Shown: positions 6,261-16,391, counted from the first letter of the stretch. The stretch is DNA of 64,000 bases from Pseudomonas izuensis (GCF_009861505.1 NZ_WTFT01000022.1:80537-144536); one strand, 5' to 3'. Notes: a model not told the origin generated them from the letters alone. A program made the numbers and translations.

Positions 6261-9200
6261 ATGGCGACTACCCTCGGTGTGAAACTCGACGACCTGACCC
6301 GTGAACGTCTCAAATCTGCCGCTGCATCGATTGATCGAACGCCGCATTGGTTAATCAAGCAGGCGCTCTTCAATTGTCTGGAGAAGCTTGAAGGCGGAGT
6401 CACGCTGGATGAGCTGCTCGGCACGCACCTCGGCGATCCGGAAGTACAAGGTGAAGTATTGGTGGAGACGGCCTGTCAGCCTTTCCTGGATCTGGCGGAA
6501 AACATCCATCCGCAGTCGGTGCTCAGAGCGGCGATTACGTCAGCCTATCGACGGCCGGAAGAAGAGATGGTGCCGATGCTGTTGGAGCAAGCACGGTTGC
6601 CTCCGCAGATGGCCTCATCGACAACCAGACTGGCCGCCGGCATTGCCGAAAAGCTGCGCAATCAGAAGAACGCCAGCGGGCGGGCGGGGCTCGTGCAAGG
6701 TTTGCTTCAGGAGTTCTCGCTTTCATCGCAGGAGGGCGTCGCCTTGATGTGCCTTGCTGAAGCGCTCCTGCGCATTCCGGACAAGGGCACCCGAGATGCG
6801 TTGATCCGCGACAAAGTCAGCAATGGCAACTGGCAGACGCATATCGGTAAAAGTGGCTCGCTCTTCGTGAACGCGGCGACATGGGGGCTTTTGTTGACCG
6901 GGAAACTGGTCGCCACCCACAGCGAAACCGGCATGACTTCGACGCTCACGCGCATTATCGGCAAAGGCGGGGAGCCGTTGATCCGCAAAGGCGTGGACAT
7001 GGCGATGCGGGTCATGGGCGAGCAGTTTGTCACCGGCGAAACCATCGCCCAGGCGCTGGCCAATGCCACACGATTCGAGTCCAAGGGCTTTCGCTATTCC
7101 TACGACATGCTGGGCGAAGCCGCCCTGACCGAGCACGACGCACAAAAGTACCTGGCGTCCTACACCCAAGCCATCCATGCCATCGGCAAGGCTTCACACG
7201 GGCGGGGAATCTACGAAGGGCCAGGCATCTCCATCAAGCTCTCGGCACTGCACCCGCGCTACAGCCGCGCGCAATATGATCGCGTGATGGCCGAGCTTTA
7301 TCCGCGCCTGCTTTCGTTGACGCTGTTGGCCAAGCGTTACGACATCGGTTTGAACATCGACGCTGAAGAGGCCGATCGCCTGGAGCTGTCGCTGGACCTG
7401 CTCGAGCGGCTTTGCTTCGAACCGGAACTGGCAGGCTGGAACGGCATCGGTTTTGTCATTCAGGCTTATCAGAAACGCTGCCCCTATGTGATCGACTGTG
7501 TGATCGATCTGGCCCGCCGAAGCCGTCATCGCCTGATGATCCGGCTGGTGAAGGGCGCGTACTGGGACAGTGAAATCAAGCGTGCTCAAGTCGAGGGGCT
7601 TGAAGGTTATCCGGTCTATACCCGCAAGGTGTATACCGACGTTTCCTACATCGCATGTGCACGTAAACTGCTGGCGGTCCCTGAAGCCATTTATCCGCAA
7701 TTTGCGACGCACAATGCCCATACGCTGTCAGCGATTTACCACATCGCGGGCCAGAACTATTACCCCGGGCAATATGAGTTCCAATGCCTGCACGGCATGG
7801 GCGAACCGCTCTATGAACAGGTCGTCGGCATGGTGTCCGAAGGCAAGCTGAACAGGCCTTGCCGCGTCTATGCCCCCGTAGGAACCCATGAAACGCTCCT
7901 GGCGTATCTGGTTCGCCGTCTACTCGAAAATGGCGCGAACACGTCATTCGTCAACCGCATCGCCGACCATTCGATCACCATTCAGGAGTTGATTGCCGAT
8001 CCAGTGCTGACGGTGGATGCGATGGCCTTTGAGGATGGAACCTATGGTCTGCCTCATCCAAAAATTCCTTTGCCACGGGATTTGTACGGTGCGGATCGAG
8101 CAAACTCCGCCGGGATCGACCTGGCGAATGAACATCGCCTGGCCTCACTCTCTTGTGCGTTGCTCGCCACGGCAAACACTGAGTGGACGGCTGCGCCGAT
8201 GTTAGGCGGAGTTGGTCGATCCGGTGATCTGAAGCCAGTCTGCAATCCTTCGGATTTGCGTGACGTAGTCGGTCGCGTTCAGCCGGCTGATCTTGAGGAT
8301 GTTGAACAGGCGCTAGGATATGCGATCAGCGCCGCCCCTATCTGGCAGGCAACGCCTGTTAGCGAGCGCGCTCAAATACTGGAGCGGGCAGCGGATCTGA
8401 TGGAGGCTGACATTCAACCGCTCATGGGGTTACTGGTGCGAGAGGCCGGTAAAACCTTCGCCAATGCCATTGCCGAAGTGCGAGAGGCTGTCGACTTTCT
8501 TCGATATTACGCGGTGCAAGCGCGCAGGGATTTTACCAATGATGCCCATCGGCCATTGGGCCCGGTCGTATGCATCAGCCCCTGGAACTTCCCGCTGGCG
8601 ATTTTTACCGGACAGGTTGCTGCCGCATTGGCGGCCGGCAATCCAGTGCTGGCCAAGCCAGCTGAGCAAACTTCATTGATCGCCGCACAAGCCGTGCGCA
8701 TCTTGCTCGAGGCTGGTATTCCAAGTGGTGTGCTGCAGCTTTTGCCGGGTCGTGGCAGTGTCATTGGTGCAGCGTTGATCAGTGATGACCGGGTCAAAGG
8801 TGTCATGTTTACCGGGTCGACGGAGGTCGCCCGCCTGCTGCAAAAAAATATCGCCGGGCGCCTCGACGTCCTGGGCCGTCCGGTTCCGTTGATTGCGGAA
8901 ACGGGTGGGCAGAACGCAATGATCGTCGATTCATCCGCTTTGACCGAGCAAGTCGTCATTGACGTTGTGGCTTCTGCGTTCGACAGCGCCGGTCAGCGCT
9001 GCTCTGCTCTGAGGGTGCTGTGCCTTCAGGCCGACTCGGCGGATCGAGTGATCGAGATGTTGAAGGGCGCGATGGCTGAATGCAGGCAAGGCAACCCGGA
9101 CAGGCTATGTGTGGATATCGGGCCGGTGATCGATGCAGAGGCGAAAGCGGGCATCGACAAGCACATTGAAAGCATGCGCGCCAAAGGTCGCTCGGTTTAC

Positions 9201-10211
9201 CAGACCTCGATCATGGCCGGTGAGGATTTTCGACGAGGCACATTCGTACAGCCGACACTGATCGAGTTGGAAAGTATCGACGAACTGGAGCGAGAAATCT
9301 TCGGGCCTGTACTCCACGTCGTCCGTTACAGCCGCAAGAATCTGGATCAATTGATCCAGCACATCAATGGTTCAGGGTATGGGCTGACACTGGGCGTACA
9401 CACACGCATCGACGAAACCATAACCAAGATCGTTGGCAATGTTCACGCAGGCAATGTCTATGTGAACCGCAACATTGTGGGGGCAGTGGTCGGTGTTCAG
9501 CCATTCGGTGGGGAAGGATTGTCTGGTACCGGCCCGAAGGCTGGTGGGCCGCTCTATATGTACCGCCTTCTTTCGACAAGACCGGAACATGCCGTATCCA
9601 AGGCGTTTGTTGAGTCTGATGGGCAAAACGTTCCAGAGAAGAGCGGTCGGGCAGATTTACTTTTGCCGTTGAAATTCCTGGCCGATTGGGCTCATGCCGA
9701 GAAAAAAGATGTACTGCATATGCAGTGCAAGAAATTCGAAGTCGAATCTCAAAGCGGACTGACACGTGTGCTGACCGGGCCTACGGGAGAACGAAACACC
9801 TACACCATACTTCCTCGGGCTCGTGTCCTGTGTATCGGCGATACGGAAGAGGATTTGCTGGTGCAACTGGCGGCCGTGCTTTCAGTCGGCAGCAAAGTCC
9901 TGTGGGGAGAAAGTCCACGAACAAAGGCTTTGTTCAGCAAACTTCCTGAAGTTGTGCAGCGCGCTATCTGCAGAGTGACTGACTGGAACAATGGAACGGT
10001 GGAGTTCGACGCGGTTCTGCATCATGGGCATTCGGACCAGTTGCGGCACTTTTGCCAACTGATCGCTTCCCGGTCAGGGGCAATTATCAGCGTTCATGGC
10101 CTGTCTCCAGGTGAGTGCGACATTCCACTGGAGAGACTGGTTATCGAACGGGCTGTCAGTATCAACACGGCTGCAGCGGGTGGTAATGCAAGTCTGATGA
10201 CCATCGGTTAA
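6261..10211 (+). CDS. putA: Trifunctional PutA: proline dehydrogenase, P5C dehydrogenase and transcriptional repressor
   Basis: A full-length 1316-residue PutA. Residues 1-45 form the ribbon-helix-helix DNA-binding domain (VKLDDLTRERLKSA, TPHWLIKQALF). The proline dehydrogenase barrel (about 90-570) shows DAEEADRLELS, RLVKGAYWDSEIKRA, FATHNAHT and FQCLHGMGE. The aldehyde dehydrogenase domain (about 650-1120) shows FTGSTEVARL, the catalytic Cys914 in SAGQRCSA and EIFGPVLHVV. The usual C-terminal domain follows. The enzyme oxidises proline to P5C with FAD and then to glutamate with NAD, with channelling; without substrate it represses its own gene. The ribosome site before the ATG at 6261 is weak, but the start matches the family N-terminus. 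It lies 212 bases after the importer operon and would complete proline catabolism for this module. Confidence 0.97.
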   Translation: MATTLGVKLDDLTRERLKSAAASIDRTPHWLIKQALFNCLEKLEGGVTLDELLGTHLGDPEVQGEVLVETACQPFLDLAENIHPQSVLRAAITSAYRRPEEEMVPMLLEQARLPPQMASSTTRLAAGIAEKLRNQKNASGRAGLVQGLLQEFSLSSQEGVALMCLAEALLRIPDKGTRDALIRDKVSNGNWQTHIGKSGSLFVNAATWGLLLTGKLVATHSETGMTSTLTRIIGKGGEPLIRKGVDMAMRVMGEQFVTGETIAQALANATRFESKGFRYSYDMLGEAALTEHDAQKYLASYTQAIHAIGKASHGRGIYEGPGISIKLSALHPRYSRAQYDRVMAELYPRLLSLTLLAKRYDIGLNIDAEEADRLELSLDLLERLCFEPELAGWNGIGFVIQAYQKRCPYVIDCVIDLARRSRHRLMIRLVKGAYWDSEIKRAQVEGLEGYPVYTRKVYTDVSYIACARKLLAVPEAIYPQFATHNAHTLSAIYHIAGQNYYPGQYEFQCLHGMGEPLYEQVVGMVSEGKLNRPCRVYAPVGTHETLLAYLVRRLLENGANTSFVNRIADHSITIQELIADPVLTVDAMAFEDGTYGLPHPKIPLPRDLYGADRANSAGIDLANEHRLASLSCALLATANTEWTAAPMLGGVGRSGDLKPVCNPSDLRDVVGRVQPADLEDVEQALGYAISAAPIWQATPVSERAQILERAADLMEADIQPLMGLLVREAGKTFANAIAEVREAVDFLRYYAVQARRDFTNDAHRPLGPVVCISPWNFPLAIFTGQVAAALAAGNPVLAKPAEQTSLIAAQAVRILLEAGIPSGVLQLLPGRGSVIGAALISDDRVKGVMFTGSTEVARLLQKNIAGRLDVLGRPVPLIAETGGQNAMIVDSSALTEQVVIDVVASAFDSAGQRCSALRVLCLQADSADRVIEMLKGAMAECRQGNPDRLCVDIGPVIDAEAKAGIDKHIESMRAKGRSVYQTSIMAGEDFRRGTFVQPTLIELESIDELEREIFGPVLHVVRYSRKNLDQLIQHINGSGYGLTLGVHTRIDETITKIVGNVHAGNVYVNRNIVGAVVGVQPFGGEGLSGTGPKAGGPLYMYRLLSTRPEHAVSKAFVESDGQNVPEKSGRADLLLPLKFLADWAHAEKKDVLHMQCKKFEVESQSGLTRVLTGPTGERNTYTILPRARVLCIGDTEEDLLVQLAAVLSVGSKVLWGESPRTKALFSKLPEVVQRAICRVTDWNNGTVEFDAVLHHGHSDQLRHFCQLIASRSGAIISVHGLSPGECDIPLERLVIERAVSINTAAAGGNASLMTIG

Positions 10212-10589
10212 TCGGGGGAAGGGGCTGACATGGAAAGTTGGCCTCTTGATGTGCAATTTCTGAAACCAACGAACTCCATACGTAGGAACAGTGATGTTCA
10301 GACCAGTGCTGGCCTTGATGAACCGGGCGCGATACTCCAGTCTCCTGGTACTGGCCCGTCCATTCTAAATGTTGGTGACACCGTTTTACTTTCTGCTGAA
10401 CGCCTACGCACACAGGGTTATTTGTCGTTCAAAAATTACCACTTGGCACCACCGTCCCTCACCTAAGTCTTTGCTTCTGCTCACTAATCCTCCAGAATCG
10501 CGCCCCTGTTTCGGCCGGGCGCTGCCTGTCGGGTATTCCGACGCGTTCTGGCCGGGTGGCAAGTGACCGGAATGTGGAGATCCCACCGG
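10212..10589. other. Intergenic region between putA and sdaC
   Basis: These 378 bases hold no gene I recognise and no REP. A small hairpin GTCGG/CCGAC is near 10528-10543. An open frame of 78 codons at 10230-10466 has no ribosome site or family resemblance. The stretch marks the change from the REP-free module on the left to the REP-rich core on the right and could contain an old integration junction. Confidence 0.4.
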
Positions 10590-11870
10590 ATGAATGATCA
10601 GGCCAATAGCGTTAACGAACGCTATGTAGCAGCAACACCAGCAACCCTTTCGAGCTGGAATCGCCAAGACACCACCTGGATGCTGGGCCTGTTTGGCACG
10701 GCGATTGGTGCAGGAACCCTGTTTTTGCCGATCAACGCGGGCCTGGGCGGATTCTGGCCGCTGCTGGTCCTGGCGCTGCTGGCGTTCCCGATGACCTTCT
10801 ACGCACACCGCGGCCTGACCCGCTTCGTGCTGTCGGGCCGCGAAGGTGCCGACATCACCGAAGTGGTGGAAGAGCATTTTGGCCTAAAGGCCGGCGCATT
10901 GATCACGTTGCTGTATTTCTTCGCGATCTTCCCGATCCTGTTGATCTACAGCGTGGCCCTGACCAACACCGTGGGCAGCTTCCTCGAACACCAACTGCAC
11001 ATCATGCCGCCACCGCGCGCGGTGCTGTCGCTGGTGCTGATCCTCGGCCTGCTGGCGGTCGTGCGCTGCGGTGAGCAAATGATCGTCAAGGCCATGAGCC
11101 TGATGGTGTACCCGTTCATCGTCGCACTGCTGTTCCTGGCGGTGTTCCTGATTCCGCACTGGAACGGCGGCATCCTGACCACGGCCAGCACGTTGCCTGA
11201 GCCGTCGGCGCTGTTACACACCCTTTGGCTGGCAATCCCGGTGATGGTGTTCTCGTTCAACCATTCGCCGATCATCTCGGCGTTCGCGGTGGACCAGAAG
11301 CGTCGTTACGGTGACCACGCCGAACAGCGCAGCTCGCAAATCCTGTCCCGCGCCCACGCCTTGATGGTGGTGATGGTGCTGTTCTTCGTCTTCAGTTGCG
11401 TGCTGACCCTGTCGCCGGCGCAACTGGCCGAAGCGAAAGCGCAGAATCTGTCGATCCTGTCGTACCTGGCCAACCACTTCAGCAACCCGACCATCGCCTT
11501 CGCGGCACCGTTGATTGCGTTCGTGGCCATTTCCAAGTCGTTCCTGGGGCACTACATCGGCGCCAGCGAAGGTCTCAAGGGCCTGATCGTCAAAAGCGGC
11601 AAGCGTCCGTCCGCCAAGACCCTGGACCGCATGACCGCCGCTTTCATGCTGGTGGTGTGCTGGATCGTCGCCACGCTGAACCCGAGCATCCTCGGCATGA
11701 TCGAAACCCTCGGCGGCCCGGTGATCGCAGCGATCCTGTTCCTGATGCCGATGTATGCCATCCGCAAGGTGCCAGCCATGGCGCGTTATCGCGGTCAGGC
11801 GTCGAACGTGTTTGTGGTGGCGGTAGGTCTGGTGGCGATCAGCGCGTTGATCTACTCCTTGACCGCGTGA
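10590..11870 (+). CDS. sdaC: Serine transporter of the HAAAP family
   Basis: A 426-residue inner-membrane carrier with about eleven hydrophobic segments, very close in sequence to Escherichia coli SdaC. Conserved stretches include MLGLFGTAIGAGTLFLPIN near residue 36, FPMTFYAHRGLTRFVLSG, FSFNHSPIISAF, KSFLGHYIGA and NPSILGMIETLGGP. SdaC imports L-serine with protons; related Pseudomonas carriers may also take threonine. The ATG at 10590 has GGAGA nine bases before it; an in-frame GTG at 10563 lacks this. The gene stands alone and ends in a strong terminator. Confidence 0.9.
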   Translation: MNDQANSVNERYVAATPATLSSWNRQDTTWMLGLFGTAIGAGTLFLPINAGLGGFWPLLVLALLAFPMTFYAHRGLTRFVLSGREGADITEVVEEHFGLKAGALITLLYFFAIFPILLIYSVALTNTVGSFLEHQLHIMPPPRAVLSLVLILGLLAVVRCGEQMIVKAMSLMVYPFIVALLFLAVFLIPHWNGGILTTASTLPEPSALLHTLWLAIPVMVFSFNHSPIISAFAVDQKRRYGDHAEQRSSQILSRAHALMVVMVLFFVFSCVLTLSPAQLAEAKAQNLSILSYLANHFSNPTIAFAAPLIAFVAISKSFLGHYIGASEGLKGLIVKSGKRPSAKTLDRMTAAFMLVVCWIVATLNPSILGMIETLGGPVIAAILFLMPMYAIRKVPAMARYRGQASNVFVVAVGLVAISALIYSLTA

Positions 11871-11914
11871 TCGACCGGCCTGCTCGCGCAGTGCCGGATT
11901 GACAGCTACAGTGG

Positions 11915-11947
11915 CCGCTGCACGTGTTACGTGCAGCGGTTTTTTTT
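11915..11947 (+). terminator. Intrinsic terminator of sdaC
   Basis: CCGCTGCACGT (11915-11925) and ACGTGCAGCGG (11929-11939) form a perfect 11-bp stem followed by eight T residues. It lies 44 bases after the sdaC stop and just before the SulP start, and would end transcription before the SulP gene. Confidence 0.9.
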
Positions 11948-11964
11948 CGCCTGGAGACACCGGA

Positions 11965-13617
11965 TTGTCGAGCGCCTTACCGCCCAACCCTGTTGAACCA
12001 CCCAATCGCTGGCAGGACCTGCTGGCAGGTTTGTCGATTGCCGGCCTGCTGCTGCCCGAGGCAGTCGCTTATTCAGGCATCGCCGCACTGGCGCCCCAGG
12101 CCGGGGTGATCGCCCTGTTCGCTGGGTTGCTGTGTTATGGCCTGTTCGGCACCAGCCGCTTCGCCATTGTCTCGGCCACCTCATCCTCCGCCGCCGTACT
12201 GGCCGCCGCGACCGCCACCCTGGCCAATGGCGACCCGCAATTGCGCTCGACCCTGGCCTTCAGTCTGGTGCTGGTGACCGGGGCGTTTTTCTTGCTGGCC
12301 GGGCTGTTCAAGCTCGGCAGCGTGACGTCGTTCATCGCCAAACCGGTGCTGCGCGGTTTTGCCTTTGGCCTGGCGCTGACCATCATTCTCAAGCAGGTCG
12401 CCAGCGTGGTTGGTGTGCATTTGACCGATGCCAACCTGGTGCGCTTTTTGCCGCAACTGCTGGAGCAATTGCCGAAATGGAACTGGGCGGCGGCTGGCGT
12501 CGGTGCCGTGGCATTGGTTTTGTTATGGCTGTTCGCGCGGTTTCCACGCCTGCCAGGTGGTTTGTTGGTGGTGGTCATCGGCATTGCGGCGGGGCAGGGG
12601 ATGGACCTGCCGGCTTATGGCGTGAAGCTGATCGGCGTGATCGACCTGAGCCTGGAGGTGCCGGCGCTGCCGGTACTGCCGTTTGCCGACTGGTTGCGTC
12701 TGGGTGAACTGGCGTTCGCCATGGTAATGATTCTGTATGCGGAGTCTTATGGCTCGATCAGTGCCTATGCGCTCAAGCACGGAGATCGCGTCACCTCGAA
12801 TCGCGACCTGCTGGCGCTGGGGGCCAGCAACCTGTTGTCCGGACTGTTCCACGGCATGCCGGCCGGCGCGGGGTATTCGGCCACGTCGGCCAATGAGGCG
12901 GCGGGCGCCACTTCGCGCTTGGCCGGCATCGTGGCGGCGCTGGTAGTGCTGGTCATTGTCCTGACGGTACTGCCGTACATCGCCCTGACCCCGGAGCCTA
13001 TCCTCGCCGCCATCGTCGTCCATGCCCTGGGACGCGGCTTGAGCCTGCAGCCGCTGGGGCGGTATTTCATCTGGCGCCGTGACCGTCTGCTGGTGATCTG
13101 CGCCGTGGGTGCGGTGTTGGTGCTGGGGGTGCTGGACGGCTTGCTGGTGGCCGTGGCGATCAGTGTGTTGCTGATGCTCAAGCAGATGTCGGCGGCGGAT
13201 ATCCAGATACTGGGGCGCATCGATGGCGGTCACGACTTTGTCGACCTGCAACGCCATCCAACGGCGCAAACGGTACCAGGGGTGTTGATTGTCCGTCCGG
13301 GTGAAGCGTTGTTCTTTGCCAACGTCGAGCGGATTCTTGGCGGCGCCTTGCGCTTGATCCGGCATTCGCAAGCGCCGATTCATACGGTGATTCTCAGTTT
13401 GGAAGAGTCGCCGGATCTGGATGGCACCAGTATTGAGGCGATGCAGGAGTTTTTTGTTCGGGTGCATGGGGAGGGCAAGCGGTTGATTCTGGCGCGTCTC
13501 AAGGACAGTGCCGAATCCGTGTTGGCTGCGTTGCCTGAGGTGAAGGCCTGCAATGTGATGTTGAGCGGGTTGAGTGTGGATGGTGCTGTTCAACAGGCCC
13601 TTCAGCCTACCGCATAA
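11965..13617 (+). CDS. SulP family anion transporter with STAS domain
   Basis: A 550-residue SLC26/SulP carrier. The N-terminal part (about 15-410) is hydrophobic and starts with the SulP hallmark LAGLSIAGLLLPEAVAYS. The C-terminal part (about 430-545) is a STAS domain (GEALFFANVERIL, VILSLEESPDLDGTSIEA). SulP proteins move sulfate, bicarbonate or other anions across the inner membrane; which one cannot be read here. I chose the TTG at 11965 because GGAG lies eight bases before it, and the upstream in-frame TTG at 11899 would place the sdaC terminator inside the coding region. Non-ATG start, so the N-terminus is moderately certain. Confidence 0.85.
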   Translation: MSSALPPNPVEPPNRWQDLLAGLSIAGLLLPEAVAYSGIAALAPQAGVIALFAGLLCYGLFGTSRFAIVSATSSSAAVLAAATATLANGDPQLRSTLAFSLVLVTGAFFLLAGLFKLGSVTSFIAKPVLRGFAFGLALTIILKQVASVVGVHLTDANLVRFLPQLLEQLPKWNWAAAGVGAVALVLLWLFARFPRLPGGLLVVVIGIAAGQGMDLPAYGVKLIGVIDLSLEVPALPVLPFADWLRLGELAFAMVMILYAESYGSISAYALKHGDRVTSNRDLLALGASNLLSGLFHGMPAGAGYSATSANEAAGATSRLAGIVAALVVLVIVLTVLPYIALTPEPILAAIVVHALGRGLSLQPLGRYFIWRRDRLLVICAVGAVLVLGVLDGLLVAVAISVLLMLKQMSAADIQILGRIDGGHDFVDLQRHPTAQTVPGVLIVRPGEALFFANVERILGGALRLIRHSQAPIHTVILSLEESPDLDGTSIEAMQEFFVRVHGEGKRLILARLKDSAESVLAALPEVKACNVMLSGLSVDGAVQQALQPTA

Positions 13618-13632
13618 CCTGTGAGCAGAACC

Positions 13633-13714
13633 TGTGGGAGCAAAGCTTGCTCGCGATGGCGTCTTTCCTGACGAACCGCGTCATCGTTCATCGCGAGCAA
13701 GCTTTGCTCCCACA
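13633..13714. repeat. REP inverted pair
   Basis: Two 26-base arms (13633-13658 and 13689-13714) are perfect inverse copies of TGTGGGAGCAAAGCTTGCTC and its continuation. A further partial copy runs to 13734. Lies between the converging SulP and acnB genes. Confidence 0.85.
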
Positions 13715-13737
13715 AAAGCTTTGCTCCTACAGGGCAT

Positions 13738-13775
13738 AAAAAAACGCCGCTCATCTCACGATGGGCGGCGTTTTT
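13738..13775 (-). terminator. Intrinsic terminator of acnB
   Basis: GCCGC/GCGGC with CAT/ATG extensions forms a hairpin flanked by A-run and T-run, 15 bases past the acnB stop on the minus strand. The symmetric tails would also stop plus-strand transcription coming from SulP. Confidence 0.85.
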
Positions 13776-13790
13776 CATTGCGTTGCAACG

Positions 13791-16391
13791 TTAGGCTTGA
13801 ACGACCGGGATGTTGGCGTTCGCAGCAGCTTCACGGAACTCGGCGATCTGGTCGAAGGACAGGTAGCGGTAGACATCGGCCGCCATGCTGTCGATCTTGC
13901 CAGCGTATTCCATGTACTCCTCGACGGTCGGCAGGCGACCCAGGATGGAAGCCACGGACGCCAGCTCGGCCGAAGCCAGATAGACGTTCGCGCCGTCACC
14001 CAGACGGTTCGGGAAGTTACGGGTCGAAGTCGACACCACGGTCGAGTTCGGCTCTACACGTGCCTGGTTACCCATGCACAGCGAGCAGCCCGGCATTTCC
14101 ATGCGCGCGCCAGCCTTGCCGTAGATGCCGTAGTAGCCTTCTTCGGTCAGCTGGTGAGCGTCCATCTTGGTCGGTGGCGACAGCCACAGACGGGTAGGCA
14201 GCTGACCCTTGACCTGATCCAGCAACTTGCCGGCAGCGCGGAAGTGACCGATGTTGGTCATGCAGGAACCGATGAACACTTCGTCGATCTTCTCGCCAGC
14301 AACGCTGGAGAGCAGGCGAGCGTCGTCCGGGTCGTTCGGCGCGCAGAGCACAGGCTCCTTGACGTCGGCCAGGTCGATCTCGATGACTTCGGCGTATTCC
14401 GCGTCGGCATCGGCTTCCATCAGCTCAGGGTTGGCGATCCAGGCTTCCATCGCTTGGGCGCGACGTTCCAGAGTACGTACATCGCCGTAGCCTTCGCCGA
14501 TCATCCAGCGCAGCAGGGTGATGTTGGACTGCAGGTACTCGGTGATCGAGTCTTTCGACAGCTTGATGGTGCAACCGGCAGCCGAACGTTCGGCCGAGGC
14601 GTCGGACAGTTCGAAAGCCTGTTCGATGCTCAGGTTGTCCAGGCCTTCGATTTCCAGGATGCGGCCGGAGAAGGCGTTTTTCTTGCCTTTCTTCTCGACG
14701 GTCAACAGACCTTTCTGGATCGCGAAGTAAGGAATGGCATGAACCAGGTCACGCAGGGTGACGCCAGGTTGCATTTTGCCTTTGAAGCGCACCAGGATCG
14801 ATTCCGGCATGTCCAGCGGCATCACGCCGGTGGCAGCGGCGAACGCTACCAGGCCGGAACCGGCCGGGAACGAAATGCCCATCGGGAAACGGGTGTGGGA
14901 GTCACCACCGGTACCGACGGTGTCTGGCAGCAGCATGCGGTTCAGCCACGAGTGGATGATGCCGTCGCCCGGACGCAGGGAAACGCCGCCACGGGTCATG
15001 ATGAAGTCAGGCAGGGTGTGGTGGGTGGTCACGTCGATCGGCTTTGGATAAGCCGCGGTGTGGCAGAACGACTGCATCACCAGATCAGCGGAGAAGCCCA
15101 GGCACGCCAGGTCTTTCAGTTCGTCACGGGTCATTGGACCGGTGGTGTCCTGAGAGCCCACGGTGGTCATTTTCGGTTCGCAGTAGGTGCCAGGACGCAC
15201 ACCGGCTACGCCGCAAGCTTTACCAACCATTTTCTGCGCCAGGGTGAAACCCTTGGTGCTTTCAGCGGGAGCTTCAGGCTTCTTGAACAGGTCGAACGGA
15301 GGCAGACCCAGCTCGGCGCGGGCCTTCTCGGTCAGGCCACGGCCAATGATCAGCGGGATACGGCCGCCAGCACGTACTTCATCCAACAGGACCGGGGTCT
15401 TCATTTCGAAGGTGGTCAGGACTTCGTCGGTGCCGTGCTTGCAGACTTTGCCAGCATGCGGGTACAGGTCGATCACGTCGCCCATGTGCATGTTGGACAC
15501 GTCGAATTCGATTGGCAGTGCGCCGGCATCTTCCATGGTGTTGTAGAAGATCGGAGCGATCTTGCTGCCGAAGCAGAAGCCGCCTGCACGCTTGTTCGGC
15601 ACGTAAGGAACGTCGTCGCCGAAGAACCACAGCACCGAGTTGGTCGCCGATTTACGCGAAGAACCGGTACCGACCACGTCGCCAACGTAGGCGATCGGGA
15701 AGCCGGCGTTGCGCATTTCTTCGATCTGCTTCATCGGACCGGTGACGCCTTGTGCGTCAGGCACGATGCCGTCGCGAGCCATTTTCAGCATGGCCAGGGC
15801 GTGCAGCGGGATGTCCGGGCGGGACCAGGCATCGGGAGCAGGGGACAGGTCGTCGGTGTTGGTCTCGCCAGTCACCTTGAATACGCGCAGGCTGATCTTG
15901 TCGGCCAGGGTCGGGCGGTTCTTGAACCACTCGCCATCAGCCCAGGATTGCAGCACGCCTTGGGCGTGAGCGTTGCCTTTCTTGGCGCGTTCAGCAACGT
16001 CGTGGAAGGCATCGAACATCAGCAGGGTGTGCTTGAGTTCTTTGGCAGCTACTGGTGCCAGTTCGGCGTCGTCCAGCAGGTTTACCAGGGTCACGATGTT
16101 GTAGCCGCCCTGCATGGTGCCGAGCAGTTCAACAGCGCGCTTCTTGTCGATCAGGGGGGATTTGGCTTCGCCCTTGGCGATGGCGGACAGGAAGCCGGCC
16201 TTGACGTAGGCTGCTTCGTCCACTCCTGGCGGAACGCGATTGGTGATCAGGTCAACGAGGAATGCTTCTTCGCCAGCCGGGGGATTTTTCAGCAGCTCGA
16301 CCAGGCCTGCAGTTTGTTCGGCGTTTAGCGGCTGGGGAACGATACCCAGTGCTGCGCGCTCTTCGATATGTTTGCGGTAGGCTTCAAGCAC
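13791..16391 (-). CDS. acnB: Bifunctional aconitate hydratase 2 / 2-methylisocitrate dehydratase
   Basis: The 866-residue protein matches AcnB (865 residues in Escherichia coli). It interconverts citrate and isocitrate in the TCA cycle through a [4Fe-4S] cluster, and AcnB types also act on 2-methyl-cis-aconitate. The N-terminal HEAT-like domain starts LEAYRKHIEERAALGIVP. The cluster cysteines lie in GSCMTNIGHFRAAG and in MPGCSLCMGNQARV near the C-terminus. The GTG at 16391 has GAGGGT upstream and matches the family N-terminus; a 16-residue extension is possible but lacks support. A 457-base gap with an unusual nested inverted repeat lies upstream. AcnB apo-protein is a known RNA-binding regulator, which makes that leader worth attention. 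Confidence 0.97.
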   Translation of the reverse strand: MLEAYRKHIEERAALGIVPQPLNAEQTAGLVELLKNPPAGEEAFLVDLITNRVPPGVDEAAYVKAGFLSAIAKGEAKSPLIDKKRAVELLGTMQGGYNIVTLVNLLDDAELAPVAAKELKHTLLMFDAFHDVAERAKKGNAHAQGVLQSWADGEWFKNRPTLADKISLRVFKVTGETNTDDLSPAPDAWSRPDIPLHALAMLKMARDGIVPDAQGVTGPMKQIEEMRNAGFPIAYVGDVVGTGSSRKSATNSVLWFFGDDVPYVPNKRAGGFCFGSKIAPIFYNTMEDAGALPIEFDVSNMHMGDVIDLYPHAGKVCKHGTDEVLTTFEMKTPVLLDEVRAGGRIPLIIGRGLTEKARAELGLPPFDLFKKPEAPAESTKGFTLAQKMVGKACGVAGVRPGTYCEPKMTTVGSQDTTGPMTRDELKDLACLGFSADLVMQSFCHTAAYPKPIDVTTHHTLPDFIMTRGGVSLRPGDGIIHSWLNRMLLPDTVGTGGDSHTRFPMGISFPAGSGLVAFAAATGVMPLDMPESILVRFKGKMQPGVTLRDLVHAIPYFAIQKGLLTVEKKGKKNAFSGRILEIEGLDNLSIEQAFELSDASAERSAAGCTIKLSKDSITEYLQSNITLLRWMIGEGYGDVRTLERRAQAMEAWIANPELMEADADAEYAEVIEIDLADVKEPVLCAPNDPDDARLLSSVAGEKIDEVFIGSCMTNIGHFRAAGKLLDQVKGQLPTRLWLSPPTKMDAHQLTEEGYYGIYGKAGARMEMPGCSLCMGNQARVEPNSTVVSTSTRNFPNRLGDGANVYLASAELASVASILGRLPTVEEYMEYAGKIDSMAADVYRYLSFDQIAEFREAAANANIPVVQA

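Noticed and set aside
10230..10466. Open frame of 78 codons between putA and sdaC
   Set aside because: No ribosome site, no resemblance to a known family, composition not codon-like.
13761..16328. Open frame of 855 codons on the plus strand opposite acnB
   Set aside because: It is an antisense shadow caused by high third-position GC; acnB matches a known protein along its full length and the shadow protein resembles nothing.
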